A DNA stretch of 40,574 bases from Immundisolibacter sp. (GTDB lineage: Bacteria; Pseudomonadota; Gammaproteobacteria; Immundisolibacterales; Immundisolibacteraceae), in contig NZ_JACIZD010000021.1 of NCBI RefSeq assembly GCF_014359565.1, forward strand, positions 1 through 40,574, written 5' to 3'. The translations under genes and the position numbers were made by a program. Below, one piece after another: positions 15,860 through 25,748 of this stretch. The notes below the pieces were generated by a model that saw nothing but the letters and a program-made list of their open reading frames with translations, did no database searches and was not told where the DNA came from. Positions within the stretch are counted from its first letter, which is position 1. The number at the start of each line of letters is the position of its first letter.

Positions 15860-18676
15860 ATGGACAAGAACTACGACCCCGCAGCCATCGAACAGCGCTG
15901 GTACGACCAGTGGGAACGTGCCGGCCACTTCAAGCCATCCGGCACCGGCAAGGACCCCTTCTGCATCGTCATCCCGCCGCCGAACGTCACCGGCAGCCTG
16001 CACATGGGGCATGCCTTCAACAATACGGTGATGGACCTGCTGATCCGCCACGCGCGCATGTGCGGCCGGGACACGCTGTGGCAGGTCGGCACCGACCACG
16101 CCGGCATCGCCACGCAGATGGTGGTCGAGCGCCAGCTCGCTGCTGAAGGCAAATCCCGTCACGACCTGGGCCGCGAGGCGTTCCTGGAGCGCGTGTGGCA
16201 GTGGAAGGCCGAATCCGGTGGCGCCATCACGCGCCAGCTGCGGCGGCTGGGCGCCTCCTGCGACTGGTCGCGCGAGCGTTTCACCATGGACGCCGGCCTG
16301 TCCAAGGCCGTGTCCGAAGTGTTCGTGCGCCTGCACGAGCAGGGCCTGATCTACCGCGGCAAGCGGCTGGTCAACTGGGACCCGGTGCTGCAAACGGCCA
16401 TCTCGGACCTGGAGGTGGTCAGCGAGGAAGAACAGGGCCACCTGTGGCACATCCGCTATCCGCTTGCGGATAGCGACGGGCACCTGACCGTCGCCACCAC
16501 GCGCCCGGAGACGCTGCTCGGCGACACCGCCGTGGCCGTGCACCCGGACGACGAACGCTACCGGCACCTGATCGGCCGAATGGTCAAGCTGCCGCTGTGC
16601 GACCGGCAGATTCCGGTCATCGCGGACGACTACGTGGACCCGGCCTTTGGCACCGGGTGCCTGAAGATCACCCCGGCGCACGATTTCAACGACTACGCCG
16701 TCGGCGAGCGCCACGGCCTGCCCAGGATCAACGTGTTAACGCCCGACGCCCGCATCAACGACGCCGCGCCGGCCGCCTATCAGGGTCTGGACCGCTACCA
16801 GGCCCGCAAGCGCGTCGTGGCCGATCTGGAAGCCGCCGGCCTGCTGGAATCGGTCAAGGACCACACGCTGATGGTGCCGCGCGGCGATCGCACCGGCGCC
16901 GCGGTCGAGCCGTACCTGACCGACCAGTGGTACGTGGACCTGACGCGCGAGACGCAGCCGGACGGTCGCCCCGGCGGCCTCGCCGCCATCACCCGGCCGG
17001 CGCTGGAAGCCGTGCGCTCCGGCAGCATCAAGCTGATTCCGGACAACTGGGAAAAGACCTACGCGCAGTGGCTGGAGAACATCGAGGACTGGTGCATCAG
17101 CCGGCAGATATGGTGGGGGCACCGCATCCCGGTCTGGTACGGCCCGGACGGCAAGGATTATTCCGGTCACGACGAGGCCGACGTGCGCGCTCGCCACGCC
17201 CTGCCGGCCGACCTGCCGCTGCGCCAGGACGAGGACGTGCTCGACACCTGGTTCAGCTCCGCGCTGTGGCCGTTCTCGACCCTGGGCTGGCCGGAGCCGA
17301 CGCCGGAACTCAAGCGCTATTACCCGACCGACGTGCTGGTCACCGGCTTCGACATCATCTTCTTCTGGGTCGCCCGCATGGTGATGATGGGCCTGCCGTT
17401 CGCGGGCGAGGTGCCGTTTCGCACGGTCTACGTGCATGGCCTGGTGCGTGACCACGAAGGCCAGAAGATGAGCAAGTCCAAGGGCAACGTGCTGGACCCG
17501 CTGGACATCATCGACGGCGTGGACCTGGACACCCTGATCGCCAAGCGCACCGCCGGCCTGATGCAGCCGCAGATGGCGAAAAAGATCGAGCAGGCCACGC
17601 GCAAGCAGTTCCCGCAGGGCATCCCGGCCTACGGCACCGATGCGCTGCGCTTCACCTTCGCCTCGCAGGCAACGCTGGGCAGGGATATCAAGTTCGATCT
17701 GGCCCGCTGCGAGGGCTACCGCAACTTCTGCACCAAGCTGTGGAACGCCGCCCGCTTCGTGCTGATGAACACCGAGGGCATGCCGTCGCTGCCCGCCGAA
17801 CCGGTGCGCTACGGGCCAGCGGAACGGTGGATTCGCCGCTGTCTTGCCGAGACGATCACCAAGGTGGACGCGGCGATCGCCGAGTACCGGCTCGATTACG
17901 TGGCCAGTGCGCTGTACGAGTTCGCCTGGGGCGAGTACTGCGACTGGTACATCGAACTGGCCAAGCCGGTGTTGCAGGAGCCGGATGCCGATCCGGCGCA
18001 TACGCTCGGTGTGCGCCGGACCCTGGTCGAAGTGCTGGAAGCCCTGCTGCGCCTGGCGCACCCGCTGATCCCCTTCATCACCGAGGAGATCTGGCAGCAG
18101 GTAGCGCCGCGCGCCGGCAGGGGCGGCGACACGATCATGCTGGCCGCCTGGCCATCGGCCCTGGACTTCGATCAGGACGCGCAAGAAACCGCCGAAGCCG
18201 TCGCGCAGATCAGCTTGTTGGTCGAGGTGGTGCGCGCCGTGCGTAACCTGCGCGCGGAACTGAACCTGCCGCCGGGGCAGGCGGTGCCGGTGCTGCTCAG
18301 TGGCGACGGCGACCTGCGCACGCGCCTGGAACGCAACGAACACCTGCTGCGCCGCCTGGCCCGCGTGGCCAGCGTCGAGTGGGTGAGCGATGCCGCCGCG
18401 CCGCAGGCGGCCACGGCGCTGGTCGGCGATCTGACCGTGCGCCTGCCGCTGCACGGATTGGTGGACGCCAGCGCCGAAATGGACCGCCTGGGCCGGGAAA
18501 TCGCCAAGCTCGAGCAGGCCATCAGCCGTGCCGAGGCCAGACTCGCCAACCCGGCCTTCGTGGACAAGGCGCCGCCGGAGGTCGTCGACACCGAGCGGGC
18601 GCGTCTTGCGGAATTCGCCGATCAGCGCGCGACGCTGGCCGCGCAGCGCGAGCGGATGGCGACGCTGGCGGGCTGA
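15860..18676 (+). CDS. valS: Valyl-tRNA synthetase
   Basis: A 938-residue class Ia synthetase that charges tRNA-Val with valine. The HIGH motif appears as [14 protein letters not shown] and the KMSKS loop as [10 protein letters not shown]. The CP1 editing domain includes [20 protein letters not shown], and [17 protein letters not shown] is the conserved region before the CP core. The C-terminal valine-specific coiled-coil arm is seen in [34 protein letters not shown]. Size fits the family. The ATG at 15860 gives [18 protein letters not shown], the usual N-terminus; an upstream extension would overlap the preceding gene. Confidence 0.97.
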   Translation: MDKNYDPAAIEQRWYDQWERAGHFKPSGTGKDPFCIVIPPPNVTGSLHMGHAFNNTVMDLLIRHARMCGRDTLWQVGTDHAGIATQMVVERQLAAEGKSRHDLGREAFLERVWQWKAESGGAITRQLRRLGASCDWSRERFTMDAGLSKAVSEVFVRLHEQGLIYRGKRLVNWDPVLQTAISDLEVVSEEEQGHLWHIRYPLADSDGHLTVATTRPETLLGDTAVAVHPDDERYRHLIGRMVKLPLCDRQIPVIADDYVDPAFGTGCLKITPAHDFNDYAVGERHGLPRINVLTPDARINDAAPAAYQGLDRYQARKRVVADLEAAGLLESVKDHTLMVPRGDRTGAAVEPYLTDQWYVDLTRETQPDGRPGGLAAITRPALEAVRSGSIKLIPDNWEKTYAQWLENIEDWCISRQIWWGHRIPVWYGPDGKDYSGHDEADVRARHALPADLPLRQDEDVLDTWFSSALWPFSTLGWPEPTPELKRYYPTDVLVTGFDIIFFWVARMVMMGLPFAGEVPFRTVYVHGLVRDHEGQKMSKSKGNVLDPLDIIDGVDLDTLIAKRTAGLMQPQMAKKIEQATRKQFPQGIPAYGTDALRFTFASQATLGRDIKFDLARCEGYRNFCTKLWNAARFVLMNTEGMPSLPAEPVRYGPAERWIRRCLAETITKVDAAIAEYRLDYVASALYEFAWGEYCDWYIELAKPVLQEPDADPAHTLGVRRTLVEVLEALLRLAHPLIPFITEEIWQQVAPRAGRGGDTIMLAAWPSALDFDQDAQETAEAVAQISLLVEVVRAVRNLRAELNLPPGQAVPVLLSGDGDLRTRLERNEHLLRRLARVASVEWVSDAAAPQAATALVGDLTVRLPLHGLVDASAEMDRLGREIAKLEQAISRAEARLANPAFVDKAPPEVVDTERARLAEFADQRATLAAQRERMATLAG

Positions 18677-19023
18677 CCGGCCGCGGCGGCGTGAGCGGAG
18701 CACGCTGCCGCGGGTGTATCCACCGCTGTACGGGCCTGGGTGAGCACGCGAAGCTTCGCAGCGAGGGCGCCGCCCCACAGGGAAGCACCCCCACCTGTGG
18801 GAGGCCCGCCTCGGGCCGAATCTTCGAACCACAGCGATCGCGCTTGGGATTCGCGCCGGGGCGGCGCTCCCACAGGGCCGTGCTCCCACAGGACAAGCCC
18901 GTGGGAGGCCCGCCCTCGGGCCGAATCTTCGGGTTACAGCGATCGCGCTTGGGATTCGCGCCGGGGGCGGCGCTCCCACGGCGCCTCGATCGCCAGCGGC
19001 AGTCTGGGTTTGTCGGCGGGTCG
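18677..19023. repeat. Intergenic block with tandem REP-like units
   Basis: This gap between convergent valS and the BepA-like gene has no gene. It holds two closely similar units, 18797-18873 (77 bp) and 18901-18979 (79 bp). Each runs from GTGGGAGGCCCGCC to GGCGGCGCTCCCAC, so its ends can pair, and each carries CAGCGATCGCGCTTGGGATT inside. The upstream stretch GCGCCGCCCCACAGGG (18767 on) looks like a partial third unit. GTGGGAGC..GCTCCCAC palindromes are a known type of extragenic repeat; here they may also act as a transcription barrier between converging genes. Confidence 0.75.
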
Positions 19024-20487
19024 TCAGTTCAGGGTCAGCGCGCGGCGGCCGAAGAACTGACGCTCGAATTCCAGGTCGTCCTGCAGCTGGCGCAGGCGTG
19101 CCTCGATGGTGGCCAGCTGCGCAAACGCAATCGGTTGCAGCTTGCTGGCCCGGCGCAGTTGCTCCATGGCCAGCTCCAGACGACCGTTCTGGACATGGTA
19201 TTCGGCCCGCATCTGGAAGGCCTCGATCTTGTCGCCGCGCTGGTCGGCGGCCCGCGCCAGCAGCTCCAGAACCTGCGGCGCGGGGTCTGCCTGGTGTGCC
19301 TGGTCGCTGAGCAGGGCGCGCGTGACGGCCGGATGGCCCGAGCGCAGTTCCGCCTCGGCAAGCAGGATCAGCAGGGCCTGACTGTCCGGGTAGAGCTTCA
19401 GGTCGGCACGTGCCAGCGCGCTGGCGGCCGCCGGTTGATTGGCGGTCAGGGCCAGCTCCACCTGCGCCACCTGGTACGGCAGGAAGTCGGGCGCTTCGGT
19501 GCGCAGGGCGATCAGCCGTTCGCCCGCCGCCGGGATACGGCCGGCGCGCATCAGCGCCAGCGCCTCGCCATAGCGCCACGCTCGTGCCGCCTGCGCCTCA
19601 CCGGGCATGGCGTTCTGTTCGTAGTAGCGCAGCGCCTCGGCTGGCCCGCTGGCGGTCAGCACCCGCACGCGCTCGCGCATGTGCAGAAACAGGCCGCTGT
19701 CCGGCAGGCGGCGGCCGGGCATGCGCTGCGCCCGGTCCCGGGACTCGGCGACGCGATCCAGGGTCACCGGGTGGGTGCGCAGGAAGGCCGGCAACTGTTC
19801 GCCGGCCGAGAACCGCGATGCCTGATGCATGCGTCCGAAGAAATCGGCCATGGCACGGGCGTCGAAGCCGGCGGCTGCCAGGGTCTGGATGCCGATGCGG
19901 TCGGCTTCGGACTCGTTCTGACGGGTGAAGTCGATCTGGTTCTGCACCGCGCCGGCCTGCACGGCGGTGATGGCCGCCACGCCGGCATCGCCGCCGCCGT
20001 AGGCGCCCAGGATGATGGCGCCCAGCATGGCGGCGATGGTCGGCATGGTCATGCGCTGCTGATGTTCGAAGGCGCGCGGCAGGTGGCGCTGGGTGACGTG
20101 CGCGATTTCGTGGCCAAGCACGGAGGCCAGCTCGTCTTCGCTCTCGGTGGTCAGAATCAGGCCGCTGTGTACGCCGATATGGCCGCCCGGGCCGGCGAAG
20201 GCGTTCAGCGTGGGGTCGACCACCACGAAAAATCCAAAGGGATTGCGCGCATCGTCGGCACTGCGGGTGAGGCGCTGGCCGATGCTGTCGACGTAGCCGG
20301 CGACCAGCGGATCGTCCAGCACCGGCAGACCCTGGCGCACCTGGCGCATGAAGGCGACGCCGATGCGCTGTTCCAGCTGCGCTGACAGCAGCCCGCCGGC
20401 GGCGTCGCCGATTTCGGGCAAGGCAATTTCCGCCTGCGCAGCCGGCAGACACAGGCACAGGACAAGGCAGACGAGGCGACGCAGCAT
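19024..20487 (-). CDS. bepA: Periplasmic M48 metalloprotease with TPR domain (BepA-like)
   Basis: A 487-residue exported protein. It has a signal peptide (LRRLVCLVLCLCLPAAQA, cleavage after AQA) and then an M48 protease domain with the zinc motif HEIAH at 126-130 and the third ligand in NESEADRIG. The C-terminal ~200 residues are helical TPR repeats. BepA (YfgC) in Escherichia coli assembles or degrades LptD and other outer-membrane proteins. The order of domains and the length match it. ATG at 20487 was chosen over an upstream TTG because the signal peptide then starts normally. The downstream end converges on valS across the repeat block. Confidence 0.88.
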   Translation of the reverse strand: MLRRLVCLVLCLCLPAAQAEIALPEIGDAAGGLLSAQLEQRIGVAFMRQVRQGLPVLDDPLVAGYVDSIGQRLTRSADDARNPFGFFVVVDPTLNAFAGPGGHIGVHSGLILTTESEDELASVLGHEIAHVTQRHLPRAFEHQQRMTMPTIAAMLGAIILGAYGGGDAGVAAITAVQAGAVQNQIDFTRQNESEADRIGIQTLAAAGFDARAMADFFGRMHQASRFSAGEQLPAFLRTHPVTLDRVAESRDRAQRMPGRRLPDSGLFLHMRERVRVLTASGPAEALRYYEQNAMPGEAQAARAWRYGEALALMRAGRIPAAGERLIALRTEAPDFLPYQVAQVELALTANQPAAASALARADLKLYPDSQALLILLAEAELRSGHPAVTRALLSDQAHQADPAPQVLELLARAADQRGDKIEAFQMRAEYHVQNGRLELAMEQLRRASKLQPIAFAQLATIEARLRQLQDDLEFERQFFGRRALTLN

Positions 20488-20566
20488 GGATGGGCGCAAG
20501 GGCAGGGCGAACGGTATCGGCTAAGACAGTATGCTTTAGCTGGAGTTACGCCACTGCACCGCCGCC

Positions 20567-20803
20567 ATGACTGAATCGACCATTACCCAGGAACTCGACA
20601 CCAGCGGCCTGCTGTGCCCCTTGCCGGTGCTCAAGGCACGCCGGGCGCTCAACACCATGCAGTCCGGGCAGTGTCTGCGGGTGATTGCCACCGACAGCAA
20701 GGCGCCGGGCGACTTCGCCGCCTATTGCGAACAGTCCGGAGACGTCCTGCGTCAGGTGACGCAGGACGGCGAGCGTCATCTGATCGTGCTGCAGAAGCGC
20801 TGA
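20567..20803 (+). CDS. TusA-family sulfurtransferase
   Basis: A 78-residue SirA/TusA-fold protein. LDTSGLLCPLPVLKARRAL contains the CPxP motif; its Cys carries persulfide sulfur in TusA, which relays sulfur for tRNA 2-thiouridine and other pathways. This may be TusA itself or one of the related carriers in sulfur oxidation; no dsr, hdr or rhodanese genes are nearby to decide. It starts 80 bases from the divergent BepA-like gene, and a TATGCT at 20530 could be its -10 box. Its stop codon lies inside a hairpin shared with the converging DUF389 gene. Confidence 0.88.
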   Translation: MTESTITQELDTSGLLCPLPVLKARRALNTMQSGQCLRVIATDSKAPGDFAAYCEQSGDVLRQVTQDGERHLIVLQKR

Positions 20804-20820
20804 ACGGCCGGCCCGTTCAG
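20800..20820. terminator. Hairpin between converging genes
   Basis: CTGAACGG (20800-20807) and CCGTTCAG (20813-20820) are perfectly complementary with a 5-base loop. The TusA-like stop TGA lies in the left arm and the stop of the DUF389 gene (TCA on this strand) in the right arm. There is no T-run, so a bidirectional terminator or mRNA-end stabiliser is only likely, not certain. Confidence 0.5.
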
Positions 20821-21800
20821 CCGAGCAGCGTCTGGCGTAGGTAGATCAGCAGCATCAGCAGCAGCAGCGTGACGACCCACGTCAGGGCGTAGATCAGGGT
20901 TGCACGCCTGGCGCGCTGGCGTTCGAACCAGGTGCGCGGGGACACGCCCTTGATCAGAAAGACCACGTTGCAGGCTAGGTTCACGCACACCAGATTCACG
21001 GCCAGCAGCAGCCCGGCGCCCGCCGCCAGCGACCACTGGCCGCCGCCGAGCATCACGCCCAAGACCACCGCCGGCGGCAGCAGCGCCACCGCCACCATGA
21101 CCCCCACCAGCACGCTGGACAGACCCGTGGTCAACGACAGCACCGCCGCGGCCCCGGCCGCCAGGGCCAGCACTGCCGAGTCCACGCCCACCTCGGTGCG
21201 GGCCAGCAGTTCGGTGCCGGACGTCTCGAACAGCCGCAGCGCACCGATGCCGGCGGCCAGGACCACCACCAGGCCGATGCCGACCAGGTTGATCAGCGCT
21301 GCCTTGCGCATCAGGGCGGTATCGCCGAGCGCCGTGCCGAGTCCGAAGGCCAGGTTCGGGCCCAGCAGCGGGGCGATCACCATGGCGCCGATCACCACCG
21401 CCACGTCGTCTTTGAGCAGGCCGATGGCGGCCACCGCCGTCGACAGCAGCACCAGCACCAGATAGTTGGCGCCCAGGCGAGTGTTTTTCTCCACCTCGGC
21501 ATACAGCGCCTCGCGCGCCGCCGAGGCGGAGTCTTCCTGTTCGCGTTCCTCGCGGGCCGCTGCGGGCAGGGCGATTTCCACCGGCAGCACCGTGATGTGG
21601 GTGGTCGGCTGGCTGCCGAGCAGGGTCTGCAGGGCATCCAGAGCCGGCTGCAGCTTGTCGTCGGACACCAGCAGGCGCAGGATCAGAGTGTCGTTGTCGG
21701 CTGCCGGGCCGACGCGGCAGTCGCTCAGCTCCAGTTGCTCGGCCAGGGCAACGACGTTGTCGGCACATCCAGCGTCGCAGACGATTTCGATATATTTCAT
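20817..21800 (-). CDS. TIGR00341/DUF389 family membrane protein
   Basis: A 327-residue protein. The first ~95 residues form a soluble domain (MKYIEIVCDAGCADNVVALAE). Then come about six membrane helices with the DUF389 signature KDDVAVVIGAMVIAPLLGP and GVMVAVALLPPAVVLGVML. The family is widespread in bacteria and archaea, and no transport or enzymatic role is established to my knowledge. The ATG at 21800 has no obvious ribosome site. It converges with the TusA-like gene, sharing a terminal hairpin. Confidence 0.85.
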   Translation of the reverse strand: MKYIEIVCDAGCADNVVALAEQLELSDCRVGPAADNDTLILRLLVSDDKLQPALDALQTLLGSQPTTHITVLPVEIALPAAAREEREQEDSASAAREALYAEVEKNTRLGANYLVLVLLSTAVAAIGLLKDDVAVVIGAMVIAPLLGPNLAFGLGTALGDTALMRKAALINLVGIGLVVVLAAGIGALRLFETSGTELLARTEVGVDSAVLALAAGAAAVLSLTTGLSSVLVGVMVAVALLPPAVVLGVMLGGGQWSLAAGAGLLLAVNLVCVNLACNVVFLIKGVSPRTWFERQRARRATLIYALTWVVTLLLLMLLIYLRQTLLG

Positions 21801-21804
21801 GGAG

Positions 21805-22101
21805 TCAGATTGGTGTTGCCGACAGCCCCGACAATGCCTGGGGCTCCACCGTGAGCGGTCGGTCGGACGGTAAGGCGTCCTGCACTTTGGCCACGCCGTA
21901 CACGTATTGCAATACCGGTACGTCGATGTTCAGTTCCGCCGCCTGGTCCAGGTAAAGGTGTCGCCCGACATCCGGCGTCCGGCGTCCGGCGTCCGCGGTG
22001 CAGGTCCTGGTGCATGTGCCGCTTGACGGCTGTTTTTTTTCGGACATCGCCAGCGCCCCGGTGCGCACAGGCGTTACGGCTGGGTGCTGGGTCGTGCGCA
22101 T
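21805..22101 (-). CDS. Doubtful small ORF with heptamer repeats
   Basis: A possible 98-residue protein just upstream of the DUF389 gene, 4 bases from it. The C-terminal half (YLDQAAELNIDVPVLQYVYG then a Pro-rich tail) looks like real protein and loosely recalls the C-terminal helices of NAD-dependent dehydrogenases such as ketopantoate or glycerol-3-phosphate reductases. The N-terminal half is low complexity and includes three copies of the 7-base unit CCGGCGT (21972-21992). That length is not a multiple of three, so copy-number change would shift the frame. It may be a gene remnant; I cannot assign a function. Confidence 0.3.
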   Translation of the reverse strand: MRTTQHPAVTPVRTGALAMSEKKQPSSGTCTRTCTADAGRRTPDVGRHLYLDQAAELNIDVPVLQYVYGVAKVQDALPSDRPLTVEPQALSGLSATPI

Positions 22102-22209
22102 TGTGCATTCGCCTGCTGGTGGCGAATCGTAATCGGCTCGCCGGCGACGTTAAAATGCCCCGGAATGGCCGGCGACCGACGCGGGCCTGCAACCCGTCAG
22201 GTGCCCGCC

Positions 22210-22602
22210 ATGTCGAGCCAGATGCCCGAATTCAAGCTTGAAGTGAACGACCTCTACAGCGAGGAAACCATCACCGACCGCCGCGTCGGCACGATCCGCC
22301 GCCTGCAGCCGGTAACCGCCGACGGTCAGCCGGATGCCAGCCGCCCGGTGCTGTTCGTCGGCCAGACGCAGATACTGACGCCGATGGGCGCGCTGCCGCT
22401 GAATTTCGAGATTCCCGCCGCCACGCTGCGCGAGGCGCTGGACCGGTTTCCGGCCGAGGCACAAAAGGCGCTCGAAGAAACCGCCCGCGAGCTGCAGGAA
22501 ATGCGCCGCGAGCAGGCCTCGTCGATCGTGGTGCCGGAAACCGGCATGGGCGGGCTGGGTGGCGCCGGTGGACGACCGGGCGGGCGCATCCAGCTGCGCT
22601 GA
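22210..22602 (+). CDS. Conserved 'cytoplasmic protein' of unknown function
   Basis: A 130-residue soluble protein. Segments VNDLYSEETITDRRVGTIR, VLFVGQTQILTPMGALPLNFEI and the C-terminal helix KALEETARELQEMRREQASSIVVP match a family seen in several gammaproteobacteria and annotated only as cytoplasmic protein. It ends in a glycine-rich tail. No catalytic motif is visible. The ATG at 22210 is used; an in-frame GTG three codons upstream is possible. It is transcribed alone, 165 bases ahead of the meta-cleavage operon. Confidence 0.75.
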   Translation: MSSQMPEFKLEVNDLYSEETITDRRVGTIRRLQPVTADGQPDASRPVLFVGQTQILTPMGALPLNFEIPAATLREALDRFPAEAQKALEETARELQEMRREQASSIVVPETGMGGLGGAGGRPGGRIQLR

Positions 22603-22767
22603 GCCGCGTTCCGGTGCCGGCAGCGGTCGCGCTGTCAAAGCTGGCCGCAAAGCTTTAAAGTTGCCGCCGATGTGGCGTCGGCCGGCGCGTCCTGTCAGGG
22701 ACGGCGCGCCGGCTGCATCGCCAGCGATCGATTCTGCGTTTCAACGCTTCAAACAGAGGACTCCCCC

Positions 22768-23691
22768 ATGGCCATGACCGGCATTCTTCGCCCCGGCCAC
22801 GTGCAACTGCGCGTGATGGAACTCGGCCCGGCGCTGCACCACTACAAGGAAATGGTGGGTTTGATCGAGACCGCGCGCGACGCCGAAGGCCGCGTGTACC
22901 TGAAAGCCTGGGACGAGCATGACCTGTTCAGCATCGTGCTGCGCGAGGCCGACCGTCCGGGCATGGATTTCTACGGCTTCAAGGTGCTGGACGCCAAGAC
23001 CCTGGAGCACTACGCCAAGCGCCTGACCGATTACGGTGTCGCAATCGAGCGCATCCCGGCCGGCGAGCTGAAGGGCACCGGCGAGCGGGTGCGCTTCGAG
23101 ACGCCGTCGGGACACCTGATCGAGCTGTATGCCGAGAAACAGCACGTCGGCAACGGCCTGCCGGACGTGAACCCGGACGTGTGGCCGGATGGCCTGAAGG
23201 GCATGCACCCGAGCCGCTTCGACCATGTACTGCTCAACGGCGACAGCATTCCGGAAACCGCCAGGCTGTTCCAGGAGGCGCTGGACTTCGATCTGAGCGA
23301 GCGCATCGTGGGGCCGGACGGCAGCATGGTCGGTGCGTTTCTGTCCTGCTCGGACAAGGCCCACGACGTGGCCTTCATCCACGAGGACTCCAAGGGCCGC
23401 CTGCACCACGTGAGTTTCTACCTGGAATCCTGGGACGAGATCCGCCACGCCGCGGACATCATGTCCAAGAACTACATCCCGGTGGAGTACGGTCCCGGTC
23501 GCCACGGCCTCACGCGCGGCCTGACCATCTACTTCTTCGACCCGTCGGGCAACCGCAACGAGACCTTCCACGGCGGCTACATCCGCTATCCGGATCACCC
23601 GGTCATCACCTGGACCCACGAGGAAGTGCCCAAGGGCATCTTCTACTACGGCCACAAGATGGTCGAGAGCTTCGTCACCGCCAACACCTGA
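22768..23691 (+). CDS. xylE: Catechol 2,3-dioxygenase (extradiol, XylE/DmpB type)
   Basis: A 307-residue enzyme, the same length as Pseudomonas putida XylE. It cleaves catechol or methylcatechols next to the hydroxyls, giving 2-hydroxymuconic semialdehyde. The iron ligands fall at His153 (SRFDHV), His214 (LHHVSF) and Glu265 (GNRNETF), and the active-site residues His246 and Tyr255 are also in place, all at XylE numbering. It has two vicinal-oxygen-chelate domains. The ATG at 22768 follows AGAGGA. It is the first gene of a plus-strand operon with a GlcG-like gene (9-base gap), the semialdehyde dehydrogenase and the hydratase. Confidence 0.95.
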   Translation: MAMTGILRPGHVQLRVMELGPALHHYKEMVGLIETARDAEGRVYLKAWDEHDLFSIVLREADRPGMDFYGFKVLDAKTLEHYAKRLTDYGVAIERIPAGELKGTGERVRFETPSGHLIELYAEKQHVGNGLPDVNPDVWPDGLKGMHPSRFDHVLLNGDSIPETARLFQEALDFDLSERIVGPDGSMVGAFLSCSDKAHDVAFIHEDSKGRLHHVSFYLESWDEIRHAADIMSKNYIPVEYGPGRHGLTRGLTIYFFDPSGNRNETFHGGYIRYPDHPVITWTHEEVPKGIFYYGHKMVESFVTANT

Positions 23692-23700
23692 GGTCGCGTC

Positions 23701-24150
23701 ATGACCAAGACCGTGCAACAGACCACCCTGCACTGGGAAGCAGCGCTCGCCATTGCCCGCGGGGCGCTGGTCAAGGGCCAGGAACTGGGCATTCGCGTGG
23801 CGGTGGCGGTGATGGACCGCGGCGGTAACCTGCTGGCCTTCGCCCGTGACCCGGGCGCGCCGTTTCACTCCAGCAAGATCGCCGAGGACAAGGCCACCAC
23901 CTCCGGCGGCTTCGGGCTGCCGACCAAGCAGTGGTGGCCGGTGCTGGAGGGCATGAACTCGCCGGGTCTGCTGGCCGGCATCGCCGCCGTGCCGCGCATG
24001 GTGGTGTTCGGCGGCGGCGTGCCGGTGTACGTGAACGGCGAGTGCATCGCCGGCGTCGGCGTGTCCGGCGGCAGCGAGGAGGAGGACGAAATCTGTGCCC
24101 GAATCGGCATTGCGGCGGCGGGCCTGTCGGCCGAGCCCGGCCAGGGCTGA
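23701..24150 (+). CDS. GlcG/HbpS family (DUF336) protein in the meta-cleavage operon
   Basis: A 149-residue protein of the GlcG/HbpS family. The typical pieces are RVAVAVMDRGGNLLAFARDPGA, SSKIAEDKATTSGGFGLPT and GGGVPVYVNGECIAGVGVSGGS. Some members bind haem and respond to redox stress; most are uncharacterised. It lies 9 bases after catechol 2,3-dioxygenase and 138 bases before the semialdehyde dehydrogenase. That location suggests a helper role, for example protecting or reactivating the iron-dependent dioxygenase, a role filled by a ferredoxin in the dmp/xyl operons. This role is an inference. There is no signal peptide. Confidence 0.82.
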   Translation: MTKTVQQTTLHWEAALAIARGALVKGQELGIRVAVAVMDRGGNLLAFARDPGAPFHSSKIAEDKATTSGGFGLPTKQWWPVLEGMNSPGLLAGIAAVPRMVVFGGGVPVYVNGECIAGVGVSGGSEEEDEICARIGIAAAGLSAEPGQG

Positions 24151-24288
24151 CAACGACACGGACACCCATGCAGCGCCGGTCGGCCACGCGGCCGTCGCTG
24201 CCGATCACACATCCATGCGGATTTTTCCGCTGCCGACCCGCCCGACCCGGCACGGGCGGCCCCCGAAACCTTCTGCAAGATCCCGACC

Positions 24289-25737
24289 ATGAAAGAAATC
24301 AAGCACTTCATCAACGGTGAATTCGTCGCCTCCGCCAACGGCCGCACCTTCGACGACATCAACCCGGCCACCGGCCAGGTCATCGCCAAGGTCCACGAGG
24401 GCGGCAAGGCGGAAGTCGACCTGGCGGTCGCCGCCGCCCGGGCCGCGCTCAAGGGCCCCTGGGGCAAGATGCCGATGGCCGAGCGCATGGATCTGTTGAT
24501 GAAACTGGCGCACGGCATCCAGGTGCGCGCGGCCGAGTTCGCGGCCGCCGAAGTGGCCGACAACGGCATGCCGATCACGCTGGCCAGCCACGTCAACATC
24601 CCCCGCGGCAGTGCCAACTTCATCCAGTTCGCCGAGCACTTCAAGTACGTCGCCACCGAGTGCTGGGAGATGGAAGGGGCGCTCAACTACGCCCTGCGCC
24701 GACCGCTGGGCGTGGTCGGCATCATCTCGCCGTGGAACTTCCCGCTGCTGCTGACCACCTGGAAAGTCGCCCCGGCGCTGGCCTGCGGCAACACGGTGAT
24801 CATCAAGCCGTCGGAAGAAACCCCGGCCACCACGGCGTTGCTGGCCGACGTGGCCAAGGACATCCTGCCGCCGGGCGTGCTGAACGTGGTGAACGGCTTT
24901 GGCGGCGATTCGGCCGGCTCGGCCCTGACCGAACACCCGGACGTGGACGGCATCACCTTCACCGGCGAGACCACCACCGGGCAGATCATCATGCGCGCGG
25001 CGGCCGGCAGCCTGAAGAAGCTGTCCTTCGAGTTGGGCGGCAAGAACCCGAACCTGATCTTTGCCGATGCCGACCTCGACGCCTGCATCGAAACGACCAT
25101 GCGCTCGTCCTTCGCCAATCAGGGCGAGGTGTGCCTGTGCGGCTCGCGCATCTATGTGCAGCGTCCGCTGTACCAGGCATTCCTGGACAAGCTGGTCGAG
25201 CGCATCAAGAGCACGGTCAAGGTGGGCGATCCGACCGATCCGGCCACCACGCTGGGCGCGCTGATCTCGCGCGAGCACCTGGCGCGCGTGCAGGGCTTCC
25301 TGGACTCGGCCAAGGCCGACGGCGCCACCTTCCTGACCGGCGGCAAGCGTCCGGACGGCCTGCCGGCGCATCTGGCAGACGGCGCGTTCCTGGAGCCGAC
25401 CGTGATCGTGGGCCTGGGTCGCGACTGCAAGGCCCAGCGTCAGGAAATCTTCGGCCCGGTGGTGACGGTGACGCCGTTCGACACCGAGGAAGAGGTGCTG
25501 GAACTGGCCAACGACACCAACTACGGTCTGTCGGCGACGGTCTGGAGCACGGACCTGGCCCGCGCGCACCGCGTCGCGGCGCAGCTGGAAGCCGGCATCG
25601 TGTGGGTCAACACCTGGTTCCTGCGCGATCTGCGCTCGGCCTTCGGCGGCATGAAGTACTCCGGCATCGGCCGCGAGGGCGGCGTGCACTCGCTGGAGTT
25701 CTATACGGAACTGAAGAACATCTGCATCAAGCTGTAA
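24289..25737 (+). CDS. dmpC: 2-Hydroxymuconic semialdehyde dehydrogenase
   Basis: A 482-residue NAD-dependent aldehyde dehydrogenase that oxidises the ring-cleavage product to 2-hydroxymuconate (4-oxalocrotonate branch). Catalytic residues are Cys282 (NQGEVCLCGSRIYV), Glu248 (LSFELGGKNPN) and Asn150 (SPWNFPLLL). The cysteine context NQGEVCLC is characteristic of the XylG/DmpC group. Together with the dioxygenase and hydratase, it defines a meta-cleavage pathway. No Shine-Dalgarno is clear before ATG 24289; the 138-base gap in front has no gene. An 11-base gap separates it from the hydratase. Confidence 0.92.
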   Translation: MKEIKHFINGEFVASANGRTFDDINPATGQVIAKVHEGGKAEVDLAVAAARAALKGPWGKMPMAERMDLLMKLAHGIQVRAAEFAAAEVADNGMPITLASHVNIPRGSANFIQFAEHFKYVATECWEMEGALNYALRRPLGVVGIISPWNFPLLLTTWKVAPALACGNTVIIKPSEETPATTALLADVAKDILPPGVLNVVNGFGGDSAGSALTEHPDVDGITFTGETTTGQIIMRAAAGSLKKLSFELGGKNPNLIFADADLDACIETTMRSSFANQGEVCLCGSRIYVQRPLYQAFLDKLVERIKSTVKVGDPTDPATTLGALISREHLARVQGFLDSAKADGATFLTGGKRPDGLPAHLADGAFLEPTVIVGLGRDCKAQRQEIFGPVVTVTPFDTEEEVLELANDTNYGLSATVWSTDLARAHRVAAQLEAGIVWVNTWFLRDLRSAFGGMKYSGIGREGGVHSLEFYTELKNICIKL

Positions 25738-25748
25738 GGACCCTCGCG

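Noticed and set aside
22010-22050. Intrinsic terminator at the T-run near 22031
   Set aside because: Only a 4-base-pair stem precedes the T-run and no plus-strand gene ends just upstream.
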